Part shown: one piece after another, positions 8,608-18,231 of the stretch | How positions within the stretch are numbered: the first letter of the stretch is position 1 | Layout: every line of letters begins with the position of its first letter | NCBI GenBank assembly: GCA_040544425.1 | Contig: JBEONO010000008.1 | Span: forward strand, 1-64,000 | DNA: 64,000 nucleotides | Direction: 5' to 3' | From: Solimicrobium sp040544425 | GTDB lineage: Bacteria; Pseudomonadota; Gammaproteobacteria; Burkholderiales; Burkholderiaceae_D | Program-made: the position numbers and the translations under genes | Notes under the pieces: generated by a model | Databases searched by the model: none | The model's input: only the letters and a program-made list of their open reading frames with translations | What the model was told of the DNA's origin: nothing

Positions 8608-10092
8608 ATGGGACAAACGTTGTTGCAAAAATTAACACGCACTAAGCAAGTTACTCAATCGCAGGATGGAAGCGCAGTAGAAGACCTCCCCGAACACGGC
8701 AGCGCCGGACTGAATCGCTCAATTGGCCTTTTTTCCCTCACCATGATCGGCGTCGGTGCCACGATCGGCACCGGTATTTTTTTCACCATGGCGGTCGCTG
8801 TTCCCAAGGCCGGCCCATCGGTCATCCTTTCCTTTCTGATTGCCGCACTCACAGCTGGATTGACCGCGCTGTGCTACGCCGAACTGTCATTTCGCATCCC
8901 CTCTTCCGGCTCCGCGTATTCCTTTGCGTATGCTTCGCTGGGTGAATTCGCCGCCTTTATTGTCGCGGCCTGTCTGCTGCTTGAATATGGCCTGGCCGGC
9001 AGTGCCGTCGCGATTGGCTGGTCCGACTATCTGGATAATTTTTTACAGAACGCCGTCGGCTGGCAGATCCCTGCCATGCTGCATACGCCAATGATTGTGT
9101 TGGGCACCCAGGGCGCAGAATTCCATCCGGACCAATTCAATCTGCCCCCGGTCTTGCTGGTCATTTTGTGTACCTTCCTGCTATGTCGCGGCACCAAGGA
9201 ATCGGCGACCACGAACGCCGTGATGGTGATGATCAAACTGGCGATTCTGATATTTTTTGTGGTGATCGCCTTTTCCGGATTCGATTCGCATAATTTTTTC
9301 CCGTTCTTCAATACCGATAACAGTCAGGGATTGGCGGGCATGGCCGGCGTGACGGCGGCGTCCGGCACCGTGTTCTTCTCGTTCATTGGTCTGGATACGA
9401 TTGCCACTGCCGGTGCCGAAGTGAATAATCCAAAACGCAATGTACCGATTGGCATTCTGGCTGCGCTGGGTATTGTGACGGTGTTTTATTTATTGGTTGC
9501 CGTTGCCGCAGTAGGCGCGCAACCAGCGGCAAAATTTGTCGGACAGGAAGCTGGCCTGGCCGTGATCCTGCAGGACGTAACCGGCAGGTCCTGGCCCGCC
9601 TTGGTGTTGTCGGCCGGTGCCATCATTTCGGTATTCAGTATTACCCTCGTCTCAATCTACGGACAGACCCGGATTCTGTATGCGATCAGCCGCGATGGTC
9701 TGGCCCCCAAGATATTTAAACAGGTCAATCCACGCACTCACGTCCCGGTTGGCAACACTGTTATCGTCAGCACCGCCGTGGCAATTGTGGCGGGCCTGGT
9801 GGACTCGAACTTCCTGTGGGACATGGTCAGCATGGGCACCTTGACGGCATTTATTATCGTCGCCATCGCGGTACCTATCATGCGTCACAAAAGCGACAAG
9901 TCGATTCGGGGCGGATTCCGGGTACCCTTTGGCCCATATGCAGTGCCGGTGTTGAGTGTGATCGCCTGCGTCTACATTATGAAAGACCTGTCCGATCTGA
10001 CCTTTAAGGTATTTGGCATCTGGATGGTCGGATTTATTGTCCTGTATTTTATCTATGGCATATCCCATTCCAAATTGAAAACCGCTGACTAA
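8608..10092 (+). CDS. APC-family amino-acid permease
   Basis: Inner-membrane amino-acid transporter of the APC superfamily, 494 residues with about twelve hydrophobic helices. The glycine-rich first-helix signature G-x-G-A-T-I-G-T-G-I-F is at residues 48-58, where family members bind the substrate backbone. FSFIGLDTIATAGAEVNNPKRNVP (cut here into FSFIGLDTIATAG and AEVNNPKRNVP) is the conserved sixth-helix region of the cationic amino-acid transporter (YfnA/CAT-like) subgroup. The start is supported by AAGGATAA seven bases upstream. The substrate is not fixed by sequence. It is a single gene with an inverted repeat upstream. Confidence 0.88.
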   Translation: MGQTLLQKLTRTKQVTQSQDGSAVEDLPEHGSAGLNRSIGLFSLTMIGVGATIGTGIFFTMAVAVPKAGPSVILSFLIAALTAGLTALCYAELSFRIPSSGSAYSFAYASLGEFAAFIVAACLLLEYGLAGSAVAIGWSDYLDNFLQNAVGWQIPAMLHTPMIVLGTQGAEFHPDQFNLPPVLLVILCTFLLCRGTKESATTNAVMVMIKLAILIFFVVIAFSGFDSHNFFPFFNTDNSQGLAGMAGVTAASGTVFFSFIGLDTIATAGAEVNNPKRNVPIGILAALGIVTVFYLLVAVAAVGAQPAAKFVGQEAGLAVILQDVTGRSWPALVLSAGAIISVFSITLVSIYGQTRILYAISRDGLAPKIFKQVNPRTHVPVGNTVIVSTAVAIVAGLVDSNFLWDMVSMGTLTAFIIVAIAVPIMRHKSDKSIRGGFRVPFGPYAVPVLSVIACVYIMKDLSDLTFKVFGIWMVGFIVLYFIYGISHSKLKTAD

Positions 10093-10108
10093 GCCCCCGT
10101 CCCTACAA

Positions 10109-10128
10109 CCCACTTAAATGCAAGTGGG
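10109..10128. repeat. Intergenic hairpin CCCACTT/AAGTGGG
   Basis: A 7-bp perfect stem with a six-base loop, 16 bases after the permease stop codon. It has no T run. The arms match those inside the longer inverted repeat at 18141-18164, so both may belong to one dispersed element family; otherwise it could be a weak terminator. Confidence 0.35.
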
Positions 10129-10260
10129 GGGATCCCCGTATTGCCCCATCAGTCCCAATCTGGTCAAGTTACAGCACAAAAAATAATTGACACGGGACTC
10201 AGGCTGCGTTCAGGTCCTCTGTCATGACCAATACTAAAAAAATAGATTGGAGACATAGTA

Positions 10261-13200
10261 ATGGATGGCATAAACACAGCGAGCAGCATATTGTGGCTGC
10301 TGCGCGTCGACAGCAACACGGGCGATGACAGCAACCCACGCCAAGCCAGCACAAGCCCTACCGCAAAACCGCCTGGCATTCATCACTTGCCGTCCCGCGA
10401 CACCTCTTCCTTTTTTTCGTTTTTAAACACCAGACACCGCTCTGAACGAGTCCGTCGCAGCATACTGGCCAGCACCGACAGCAAGGATCTGTATATCGGC
10501 CGCCCCATGCTCGAAGATAAATCAAAGACAGTCGCAATCATCACAAAATTGAAAGAAGGAATTGGACATTTAGACGAGCAAGCTGTGCTTGGCCCATGCC
10601 ATCGCCTCATCGATGAAGTAACAAGTTCATTGCGTGCTGCCGACAATCCGTCAATGACGATTGAAGATTGTGCGACTCTGTCGCTGCAAATGGAAACGCT
10701 GCGGGGCTTGCTGACAGAATATGCCTGTCGCGGACAACAGTCCAAACCCGGATTGCGATTTATTCAATGCATGGTTGAAAATCTGGAGTTTGTCAGCCGC
10801 TATATGTATATGCAACAGGCACATCAGACCATCGTCGGCATGTTCACGCAAGAGAGGGAGCAGCTTGGCGTCGACAATCCGATGTTCAACCGCACCATCA
10901 GCAAAAAAGGGACGGTCGAATCGCACACCGGCCTGCCCGCTGCATCAGTAGGTGGTGGCGTGGATGCCGGTCTGAAAGGAGAAGAGTATTTCGATGACGA
11001 GGGTTATCTGATCACAACCGATGTCACTACCCTGTCGGGCTATCTCAAAGCAAAAGTGGCGGTGTGTGACCTGGAAGGCAGAGGGACCGAAACCAGAGGG
11101 TCGTATTCGTATTCGCGCTTTGCACGTGCGCATGCCCTTTGTTCGTTTACCGATCTGCTCAAGAATCACAATGGAAAACGCTGGTGGAAGACCGCCAGAA
11201 ACCCTGAAATCGAAAAACTGTTGTCAAGAAAAGCCTGCGTCAACGGGGCCAGACTGTTTTGGAACAAAGATGAGTTGTCGGACTTTTACGCAGTTCAAAA
11301 AGATTATCTGCGTGACCAACATATCATCGCCCGATCCTTTTCAACTCTGCTGAGCCTCGATTATTCGCAAAGCAAAAAACCAGCCATTCAAAAAAAAGAA
11401 GTGGACCGCGCCCTCATGAAGCAGCGCGCCATAGAATTCATGAGCATTGGCACCAAACCCGTTGACAGAAATTCGATTACCGAGGAAGTTGAACGGAGTT
11501 TTAGCGCAGAGATTCAGAAGGCGAACGACAGCAAAGCCGAGATCAAGTCAGACACTAAAGTCGCAGACGAGAAGCGCGCTATCGTGCTGAAGGGAAAATT
11601 AAAAACCCGGACCGGTACCGCTGGCGCAAAAATCGACACCGGCTCACCCCTTGTTAAAGTCAATGCTTCCGTTGAAAAATCATCAAAGAAAACACACGCC
11701 AAGCGCTACTTCACATTTATAGAACTGATGAAAAGTAAATTTTTTGACGATGATTATAAAAATAAATTCCGAGCACAACTCGCCGATCAAGGTCAGATCA
11801 TCAAGCGTGAGCTCAGATCGTTTTGGAATCAGGCACCAATAATTCGGAACCAAAAGAAAGCATCGGTCCTCGACCAGGACATCGCCAGGCTGACTGAAGA
11901 TTTCAATGCTTACAGCAACCTGCATGCGCAAAAAGGGCCGGGCTGTGAAGAGATCATTGAAGAATTTCATCGGCGTTACGGAGTCCAGAGCACAGAAGAG
12001 TGCCTCAAAAGAATGGTGGTCTTGACGGCCTGGTTCCACGATCAGTTGAGCACGATATCAGAAAAAAATAAAAATACCGAACTCGTTGCGAAGTATAAAA
12101 AACAAATTGCGGAGCTGGAAAAGCTTGAATCAGATATTCATGCTACCGGCATCCCACATCGACCCGATCTCTTCAAGCTGTCAGCCTGCGCTGAACAGGA
12201 CTATTTTATTAAAACCAAGGATCTGACTATTCAAGGCAACGTCAAAGGCGCATCCGTATTTTCTTTTTTCGGCCTGGGCAGTGGACTGGGATTTAAAATA
12301 AATTTCCGTTCCCTGGAACACTTCAACCCTTTGCGTTGTGGCCAATACATCAATATCGAATTTAGTTTTGGCAGCAACCCAGTGATGAATACCGAACTGA
12401 TCAAGGTAATCTGCGCGCAACTCAATAAGTACGGTGATGCCATGGCAGTGTCTGATTTTCTCGGCGAAGCGCCCGACCCGTTGGCAAGCCATGACGGAAA
12501 AGGCGTTTACAGTTTTAAATTTTTTAAACCCGAAGACAGCGGCGACCTGCCAAGCGTCAAACTGTTTGAGCGCATTTCACTTGTCGATGCCCTCGAAATC
12601 AGCCCGGCCATCCATATTCCGATAGCCGTTACGGCTGCAGGTGTCACGACATTGAAAGTCGGGGGAAGCTATACACGAACAGAAACAGCAATGATCGCCG
12701 ATAAGCCCTCACCCAACTCCCTGTTCTTGTTTGGCATCCATTATCTGCATGGCTTGTTCACGTCTAAAATTCGCAAGGAAAAAGACCAGGATGAACAGAA
12801 AATGCAGGACTGCTACTGGTATAAGCTGCTGCGCGATCACGAAGAAGTATTGAAGCAGCTCTTTCTGAATTTGACCCTGGGATCACAACACCGTCTTCAC
12901 GATGAATTGGCCTACCTCGAAAAACGTTTTTTGAAATTTGCGAGCAGGGCCGAAAAACAGGAAGTCAGCGATACGATTACAGCACTGCTGCTTGCCGCGA
13001 GAAATTACCACTCCGCAAAAAAACGCTGCGAACGGATCGAGCAAGAGCAATTAGAGCCCGATGAACATCCGGCTGTAAAATCTTATCTCGCAGAAGAATT
13101 GGCGCGCGAGCACTTCGAACTAACGCTGGAGAAATTCAAGGTAATGTGGCGCACGATCTACGATCATTGGATGATGACCCGGGAAAAATCGAAAGCGTAT

Positions 13201-13335
13201 GGCGTTCCCAGATACAATCTGTCTGTCAACAATCGTGAGCCTGTCGGTCGAGTTGAAAAAAAAGCAGAAAATGAAATTTATACTGCGCTGCTTACCGATC
13301 CGATATATGAAACTTCCGCACTGTATTTGTGTTGA
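10261..13335 (+). CDS. Unrecognised 1024-residue protein, possible effector
   Basis: I do not recognise this protein. It has no signal peptide or membrane helix, and its first 60 residues are Ser/Thr/Pro-rich and probably disordered. Helical, charged stretches (about 85-200, 505-625 and 840-980) alternate with Gly- and Ser-rich, beta-prone segments at 258-302, 442-492, 656-700 and about 788-830, which look like degenerate copies of one module. Size, disordered N terminus and modular middle are reminiscent of large type III effectors such as the AWR/RipA group, but no AWR triplet is present and I cannot confirm the link. GGAGA stands nine bases before the ATG. Both neighbours are metabolic genes; no chaperone or secretion gene is in view. 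Confidence 0.75.
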   Translation: MDGINTASSILWLLRVDSNTGDDSNPRQASTSPTAKPPGIHHLPSRDTSSFFSFLNTRHRSERVRRSILASTDSKDLYIGRPMLEDKSKTVAIITKLKEGIGHLDEQAVLGPCHRLIDEVTSSLRAADNPSMTIEDCATLSLQMETLRGLLTEYACRGQQSKPGLRFIQCMVENLEFVSRYMYMQQAHQTIVGMFTQEREQLGVDNPMFNRTISKKGTVESHTGLPAASVGGGVDAGLKGEEYFDDEGYLITTDVTTLSGYLKAKVAVCDLEGRGTETRGSYSYSRFARAHALCSFTDLLKNHNGKRWWKTARNPEIEKLLSRKACVNGARLFWNKDELSDFYAVQKDYLRDQHIIARSFSTLLSLDYSQSKKPAIQKKEVDRALMKQRAIEFMSIGTKPVDRNSITEEVERSFSAEIQKANDSKAEIKSDTKVADEKRAIVLKGKLKTRTGTAGAKIDTGSPLVKVNASVEKSSKKTHAKRYFTFIELMKSKFFDDDYKNKFRAQLADQGQIIKRELRSFWNQAPIIRNQKKASVLDQDIARLTEDFNAYSNLHAQKGPGCEEIIEEFHRRYGVQSTEECLKRMVVLTAWFHDQLSTISEKNKNTELVAKYKKQIAELEKLESDIHATGIPHRPDLFKLSACAEQDYFIKTKDLTIQGNVKGASVFSFFGLGSGLGFKINFRSLEHFNPLRCGQYINIEFSFGSNPVMNTELIKVICAQLNKYGDAMAVSDFLGEAPDPLASHDGKGVYSFKFFKPEDSGDLPSVKLFERISLVDALEISPAIHIPIAVTAAGVTTLKVGGSYTRTETAMIADKPSPNSLFLFGIHYLHGLFTSKIRKEKDQDEQKMQDCYWYKLLRDHEEVLKQLFLNLTLGSQHRLHDELAYLEKRFLKFASRAEKQEVSDTITALLLAARNYHSAKKRCERIEQEQLEPDEHPAVKSYLAEELAREHFELTLEKFKVMWRTIYDHWMMTREKSKAYGVPRYNLSVNNREPVGRVEKKAENEIYTALLTDPIYETSALYLC

Positions 13336-13369
13336 TAAAACGGCGCTGATCGAGCGGACCGGAAACTGA

Positions 13370-14455
13370 CTAACTGCCCTGCATAAACTCTGCAATCAAC
13401 CGGTGAAAATGGTGCGTCCCGCGCTCACGGGTCGGTGAATAACGGCCATGCTGATAAAAGCGCGAACGCACACCACGTTGCACGGCCAGCACTATCGCCT
13501 CATCTTCCATTTCAACCTGATCCAGGCTCGATCCGGCACCTTGATCGAGTTTGCTCGCGTCCCAAATGAACGATCTGAAACTGATGCGCGTTTTATCCAG
13601 ACCTTCCGGATGAATGATATTTAAGGATAAACCCCAGGGATAAAAGTTAAGCATCAGATTCGGGAACACCCAATAGTAATAGGCCGCGACGCGTTTGCCG
13701 TGGTCTGGTGATCCCAGAGGAATATCAAATGCGGACTCTCCCTCCTTTGCGATCGCCAATTGCAGATTGGCGTAGCGTCCGATTTCGCTGGTATAACTGC
13801 TGTAGTCAACGACGGCGTTTAACCCCGCATGCACAAACGGAATATGAAAGCCTTCCAGATAATTTTCCACATATAAAGCCCAGTGCGCGTTTAAAAAGAA
13901 ATTCTGGTCGCGTTTGGGATCGTGGATAAACGTATCGACCGGCAACCAGCTCAATCGCTGCGACACTTCAGAAAAAAACGTGTCAAGCGGGGCAGCTGGA
14001 TCAAGCGCTGCAAAGCCGTGATTATTCCACTGGCCGACGGGCAGCGTCGGCAAATTATCCGTCGCGGCCGGAAAATTTTTTGCGTCTGCAAACTCGGGCA
14101 TGGACATCATTTCCCCGCTCAGATCAAACCGCCGCCCGTGGTAACCGCAGCGAATATGTCTGGCCTTGCAGGCTGTCTGCACCAGAATATTACCGCGATG
14201 GGTGCAGACATTTGACAGGCAGCGTAATTGGCCTTGATCATCGCGACTCAGCAGCACCGGTTCATTCAGCAGACCGGGCAACAGCTCACGCGGCGCGACA
14301 CTGCCGCTCTGGCTGACGTCATCAAGACTGCCTAACCATTGCCAGGTTCGCGTGAAAATACGCTCGCGGGCCAGATCGAAATTATGTTGGTCAGTGTAAA
14401 ACGCACTGTCCAGGGTATGCGCTGTGGTGATATCCGGATCGATATGCAATGTCAT
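13370..14455 (-). CDS. Rieske-type ring-hydroxylating oxygenase, alpha subunit
   Basis: Non-haem iron oxygenase, 361 residues. The Rieske 2Fe-2S ligands are C84-x-H86 and C103-x-x-H106 (CTH and CGYH). The mononuclear iron site is marked by NYLEGFHIPFVH, giving His204 and His209. Such enzymes take electrons from a separate ferredoxin or flavin reductase, and none is encoded nearby. The aromatic or quaternary-ammonium substrate cannot be read from the sequence; the single-subunit layout resembles carnitine/betaine oxygenases (CntA, GbcA), but this is inference. The start is the ATG at 14455 behind AAAGGA; the frame continues 24 codons upstream without a better ribosome site. Confidence 0.85.
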   Translation of the reverse strand: MTLHIDPDITTAHTLDSAFYTDQHNFDLARERIFTRTWQWLGSLDDVSQSGSVAPRELLPGLLNEPVLLSRDDQGQLRCLSNVCTHRGNILVQTACKARHIRCGYHGRRFDLSGEMMSMPEFADAKNFPAATDNLPTLPVGQWNNHGFAALDPAAPLDTFFSEVSQRLSWLPVDTFIHDPKRDQNFFLNAHWALYVENYLEGFHIPFVHAGLNAVVDYSSYTSEIGRYANLQLAIAKEGESAFDIPLGSPDHGKRVAAYYYWVFPNLMLNFYPWGLSLNIIHPEGLDKTRISFRSFIWDASKLDQGAGSSLDQVEMEDEAIVLAVQRGVRSRFYQHGRYSPTRERGTHHFHRLIAEFMQGS

Positions 14456-14530
14456 CTTCGTCAAATCCTTTCTATTGCCACCGCGCTTCCCTGCCCCTGA
14501 AACATCGCCTGCTTCTGTCAGATTCACAAA

Positions 14531-16750
14531 CTATTTCGGCGTTACGGTATGTTCGTCAAAGAAATTGGCAATGGTTCGGAACACATGCAAATTGCTCGAT
14601 TTTTTCGAAATGCCATGTTTGGCGCCCGGATAAGTCATCAGGTTAAACATGATGCCGCGATTTTGCAGTTCATCGATCAGGCGGGTCGAATTGACAAACA
14701 AGACATTGTCATCGGCCATGCCGTGAATTAACAGCAACGGGGACTTCAATCCATCCAGATGCGCAAACACGCCGCTTTGTCTGTAACCCTCAGCGTTGTC
14801 TTTCGGACGGGTCAAAAACTGTTCCGTGTAATGTGTGTCGTACAGATCCCATTCAGTCACCGGTGCCACGGCCACACCGAAGGCGATGCGGTCCGATGCA
14901 GCTTCCAGCATGCGTAGCGTCATGAAACCGCCGTAGCTCCAGCCAAAAACGCCGATACGTTTGGCATCGACATAAGATTGTTTGGCCAGCCAGTCGACAC
15001 CCACCAACTGGTCGGCGACTTCATTCTTTCCGAGGTTTTTATAAATGACATCGGTGAATTGCCGCTCGCGACGGAAGGATCCGCGATTGTCCAATTTGAA
15101 GACGACATAACCACGCTGTGCCATGTACTGGGCAAACAAATCTCCCCAACGACGCTCCACCATCTGGGCGTGCGGACCACCATACACATTGATATACACC
15201 GGATAATGCTTGGCTGGATCAAAGCCGAGCGGTTTTAATATTGAATAATGCATCTCCTGCCCATCAGCGGCTTTCAGAACGCCATATTCGGTAGGCACGT
15301 GTGACTGCTGATAAGCAGCATACGGATGGGTGCCATTCAACTCGTTATGCTCCAGCCAGGTGATCATGCTGCCGTCGGCATGTCGCACGCTCACTTGCGG
15401 CGGAGTATCCGGATCTGACCAGGTATCAACAAACGCTTCGCCATGTCTGGAAAATTTCGCTTCGTGCCAGCCGTCGGCTTTGCTGATCCGGACCGGCTTA
15501 TCGGCAGTGCTGCCGTCCAGCGCCAAGGCGTAGACCTGCTTGTCGATGGCTGCGTCACGATTCGAGGCAACATACAGCTTGTGATTTTTTTCATCGACGG
15601 CGAGTATCTCGTCAACGCCCCAGGCACCGGCGGAAATGGCATGAATTAATTTACCCTGCAGATCGTATAAATATGCATGATTGCGACCACTGCGTTCCGA
15701 TTCCCAAATAAACTGCTGACTGTTTTCCAGGAAATACGGATGGTGGCCGACGCTGACCCAGGTGTTGGACGTTTCGGTCAGCACGATGTGCTGCGCCATC
15801 GTTGTGACATCGACCGCAACCAGGTCGAGGCGTTTTTGATCGCGTGTTTGGCGTTGATAGACCAGGTCACGCGAATTGGAACTCCAGTCAGCACGCACTA
15901 AATAGATATCAGCTTCCGGGCCCAGGTCGACCGATTTGATTGCCCCGCCGGTTGGCGCAACAATCGCCAGCGACACCACGACATTCGGATCTCCGGCTGC
16001 CGGATAACGTTGTTCAATGATTTCAGTGTGATCAGCGTAGATTTCGAAACGGCGCGCATTTGGCACGACTGCTTCATCGAAATGTTTAAACGCAATGGCA
16101 CTGTCATCCGGCGCCCACCAGTAACCGCTGGTTTGGTCCATTTCCTCCTGTGCGACGAATTCTGCTTCAGCGTTGTGAATCGTGCCGCTGCCATCGGTAG
16201 TCAACTGAACTTCCTTGTTCGTCGCCAATTCGATGGTAAATAAATTTTGATCGCGCACGAAGGAAACAAAACGGCCTTTGGGTGAAATTTTTGGATCGAT
16301 CACATCGCCTTTCACAATGCTGCGCGCTTTGTCCGGATGCGCCACATCTACCAGGTACAGATTGCCGGCCAGCGTGACCAATAACTGCTTACCGTCGGGC
16401 GACCAGCTGTAGTCTGAAATGCCGTGATAACTGGCGGTGCGTTCGCGTTCGCGTCGCGCTTTTTCTGCATCCGATAATTTTTCTTCGGGCAGCAATACTT
16501 TGGAATCAATCAGACGGTGCGTTGTGTTGTCCTTAAGATTGAATTCCCACAAATCGAGCTGGAATCTGTCGTCATCGCGGCCGCGCAAGAATGTCACACG
16601 CTGGCCATCCGGCGAGATGTTCAAGGCACTGACAGTTGGCCCGGACAGGGAAGGATCGCCATGGATACGTTCCAGAGTCAACTTTTCGGCAAGTACATTG
16701 GTGCTTGATAAGATCATGGTGATGAATACAGTTAAGAATAGGCGCATCAT
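14531..16750 (-). CDS. Dipeptidyl peptidase IV (S9 family)
   Basis: Periplasmic or exported serine peptidase that removes X-Pro or X-Ala dipeptides. 739 residues, with a signal peptide ending LA before EKLTLE. The N-terminal two-thirds is the beta-propeller with the EE motif (VAQEEMDQ) that binds the substrate N terminus. The C-terminal alpha/beta hydrolase domain carries the triad: Ser605 in GWSYGG, Asp680 or 681 in HGMADDN, and His712 in GAKHG. Length and motifs match bacterial DPP IV. It lies 76 bases upstream of the Rieske gene on the same strand, so the two may share a transcript, though no functional link is evident. Confidence 0.93.
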   Translation of the reverse strand: MMRLFLTVFITMILSSTNVLAEKLTLERIHGDPSLSGPTVSALNISPDGQRVTFLRGRDDDRFQLDLWEFNLKDNTTHRLIDSKVLLPEEKLSDAEKARRERERTASYHGISDYSWSPDGKQLLVTLAGNLYLVDVAHPDKARSIVKGDVIDPKISPKGRFVSFVRDQNLFTIELATNKEVQLTTDGSGTIHNAEAEFVAQEEMDQTSGYWWAPDDSAIAFKHFDEAVVPNARRFEIYADHTEIIEQRYPAAGDPNVVVSLAIVAPTGGAIKSVDLGPEADIYLVRADWSSNSRDLVYQRQTRDQKRLDLVAVDVTTMAQHIVLTETSNTWVSVGHHPYFLENSQQFIWESERSGRNHAYLYDLQGKLIHAISAGAWGVDEILAVDEKNHKLYVASNRDAAIDKQVYALALDGSTADKPVRISKADGWHEAKFSRHGEAFVDTWSDPDTPPQVSVRHADGSMITWLEHNELNGTHPYAAYQQSHVPTEYGVLKAADGQEMHYSILKPLGFDPAKHYPVYINVYGGPHAQMVERRWGDLFAQYMAQRGYVVFKLDNRGSFRRERQFTDVIYKNLGKNEVADQLVGVDWLAKQSYVDAKRIGVFGWSYGGFMTLRMLEAASDRIAFGVAVAPVTEWDLYDTHYTEQFLTRPKDNAEGYRQSGVFAHLDGLKSPLLLIHGMADDNVLFVNSTRLIDELQNRGIMFNLMTYPGAKHGISKKSSNLHVFRTIANFFDEHTVTPK

Positions 16751-16919
16751 TTAGTCTCGATTTTCTATGTCGCCCTGAACCTTGCGGATGGACCAGAACG
16801 GGTATGTTATTGGAATAGTCTGCAGTCATGAACCTGCGTCGCAGACGATAGCAGATGTGATCACGGATCACAATCGATGTGTCGCGTGAAAAAAAGAAAA
16901 TCGGTACACAAACTGGCGG

Positions 16920-18047
16920 CTACAGGACATTGGCGACGTTGACCTGACCTTCGAGCATGGTGAACAAACAATCGGCTTCTGACTCGGTCAAAATTTCTCT
17001 CATGCGTTCCGTGTCAAGCTTGATTTGTCCGGCGTCAATCAGGATGCAGGTTTTGCTGATGAAGTCGGCTTTCTTCAAAACCCTGGCCAAAGGATGTTTC
17101 GCCAGCATGGTTCTGTCTACGCCTTGTGCCTCGATGGCTCTGGTCACGATTTCGGGCAGGGACCAGATCTGACCGATGCGGGTTGATAAAATCAGGGCGT
17201 GCAGTTGAAAATCCGCACGAAATTCGGTTGAGGTCGGCAATTTGCCATTGCCGCTGCTGCGATCAAAAACCCGCAGAGCGACCATCAGTCCCACGTCTTG
17301 CATTAAACCGGCAAGAAACGCCATGAACGGATCGACCTGCTGATGTTTGGCCAAGAGATAACAGACCAAGGCCCGCTTCTGCGATTCTTCCCAAATTTTT
17401 GAAGCCGTCAGTTTGGTGTAGGGTCCAAGCTGGGCATTATAAATTGGTGTGAACGACAGCTTGGCCAACACCATGCGCAGTCGATTGTGTCCCAACAACA
17501 GTATCGCCTGACTCAGATCGGTTATTTTTTCGCCGGTGTTGTAATACGAACTGTTGACTTCATTGAGCATGGCTGCGACCAACACGACATCTTTGGTGAT
17601 GATGCGCGATAACTCAGAGCCGGAGACATTTTCTTCGTGCATGCGCTTGAGCAGCTGCACCATAACGCTCGGGACACGCGGTATTAAATTGGCACCGGCA
17701 AATTCGGATTCGGCCAGCACGCCCAGATACTCAATAATCTTGCGCTCGAAGGAGGGGTCGGTAATTTCATTCTCCTTCGATTTTCCTGCCATCCAATCGA
17801 AATAGCAGACGTCAACATAGACCGGCAAATCCTTGTAGCTGCCACCATATTCAATGACGGCGACATTGTGCTTGTTTGCAGCAGATGATTTGGTCAATTT
17901 GGCAAATTTGGTCGCCCCCCCGCTTGAAGATTTTGATTTGCCAGCGCCGTTCGCGGCGCCAGCCTGCCCTGACATTTGCTCTGGCGTCGACTGGACAGAA
18001 TAGCCAGGATTAAAAATTTTAAAAACCCAGGAGATCAAAGTCGCCAT
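16920..18047 (-). CDS. HDOD-domain signalling protein
   Basis: A cytoplasmic protein of 375 residues. The HDOD domain occupies roughly 130-330: IPRVPSVMVQLL begins it, AILLLGHNRLRMVL follows, and LMQDVGLMVALRVFDR marks the helix that in true HD phosphohydrolases bears the metal ligands. HDOD proteins lack those ligands and act in signal transduction, often with chemotaxis or cyclic-di-GMP systems. The N-terminal 65 residues are Ser/Gly/Ala-rich linker, and a possible short membrane-proximal helix opens the protein. No receiver or GGDEF domain is fused, and no partner gene is adjacent. Confidence 0.85.
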   Translation of the reverse strand: MATLISWVFKIFNPGYSVQSTPEQMSGQAGAANGAGKSKSSSGGATKFAKLTKSSAANKHNVAVIEYGGSYKDLPVYVDVCYFDWMAGKSKENEITDPSFERKIIEYLGVLAESEFAGANLIPRVPSVMVQLLKRMHEENVSGSELSRIITKDVVLVAAMLNEVNSSYYNTGEKITDLSQAILLLGHNRLRMVLAKLSFTPIYNAQLGPYTKLTASKIWEESQKRALVCYLLAKHQQVDPFMAFLAGLMQDVGLMVALRVFDRSSGNGKLPTSTEFRADFQLHALILSTRIGQIWSLPEIVTRAIEAQGVDRTMLAKHPLARVLKKADFISKTCILIDAGQIKLDTERMREILTESEADCLFTMLEGQVNVANVL

Positions 18048-18140
18048 GTACGCCCCAGATTGAAGAACAAACTTGTTCCCTACGTACTCACAATAGTAAA
18101 AAATTTTTATTTAGCTATCTTTTTAGTGAAGCAATAGCAG

Positions 18141-18164
18141 CGCTCCCACTTTGAAGTGGGAGCG
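18141..18164. repeat. Perfect 24-base inverted repeat
   Basis: Arms of 11 bases (CGCTCCCACTT and AAGTGGGAGCG) with a two-base centre. It lies between the EF-hand gene and the HDOD gene, both on the minus strand. No T run follows on either side. It shares the CCCACTT/AAGTGGG core with the hairpin at 10109-10128 and may be a REP-like element or an mRNA-end structure. Confidence 0.6.
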
Positions 18165-18231
18165 GATTTGAAATTACATTAGAGCCTGGGGGGGAGTATT
18201 TCTGCGCGCAGCAGATTGAGGAAATACGAAA

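Noticed and set aside
8441..8635. Short frame before the permease gene
   Set aside because: It has no ribosome site, overlaps the well-supported permease start and resembles nothing.
10187..10207. TTGACA, and a GG-N10-GC pair resembling a sigma-54 site, upstream of the 1024-residue protein
   Set aside because: TTGACA has no -10 box at proper distance, and the sigma-54-like match agrees in only about two-thirds of the consensus positions.
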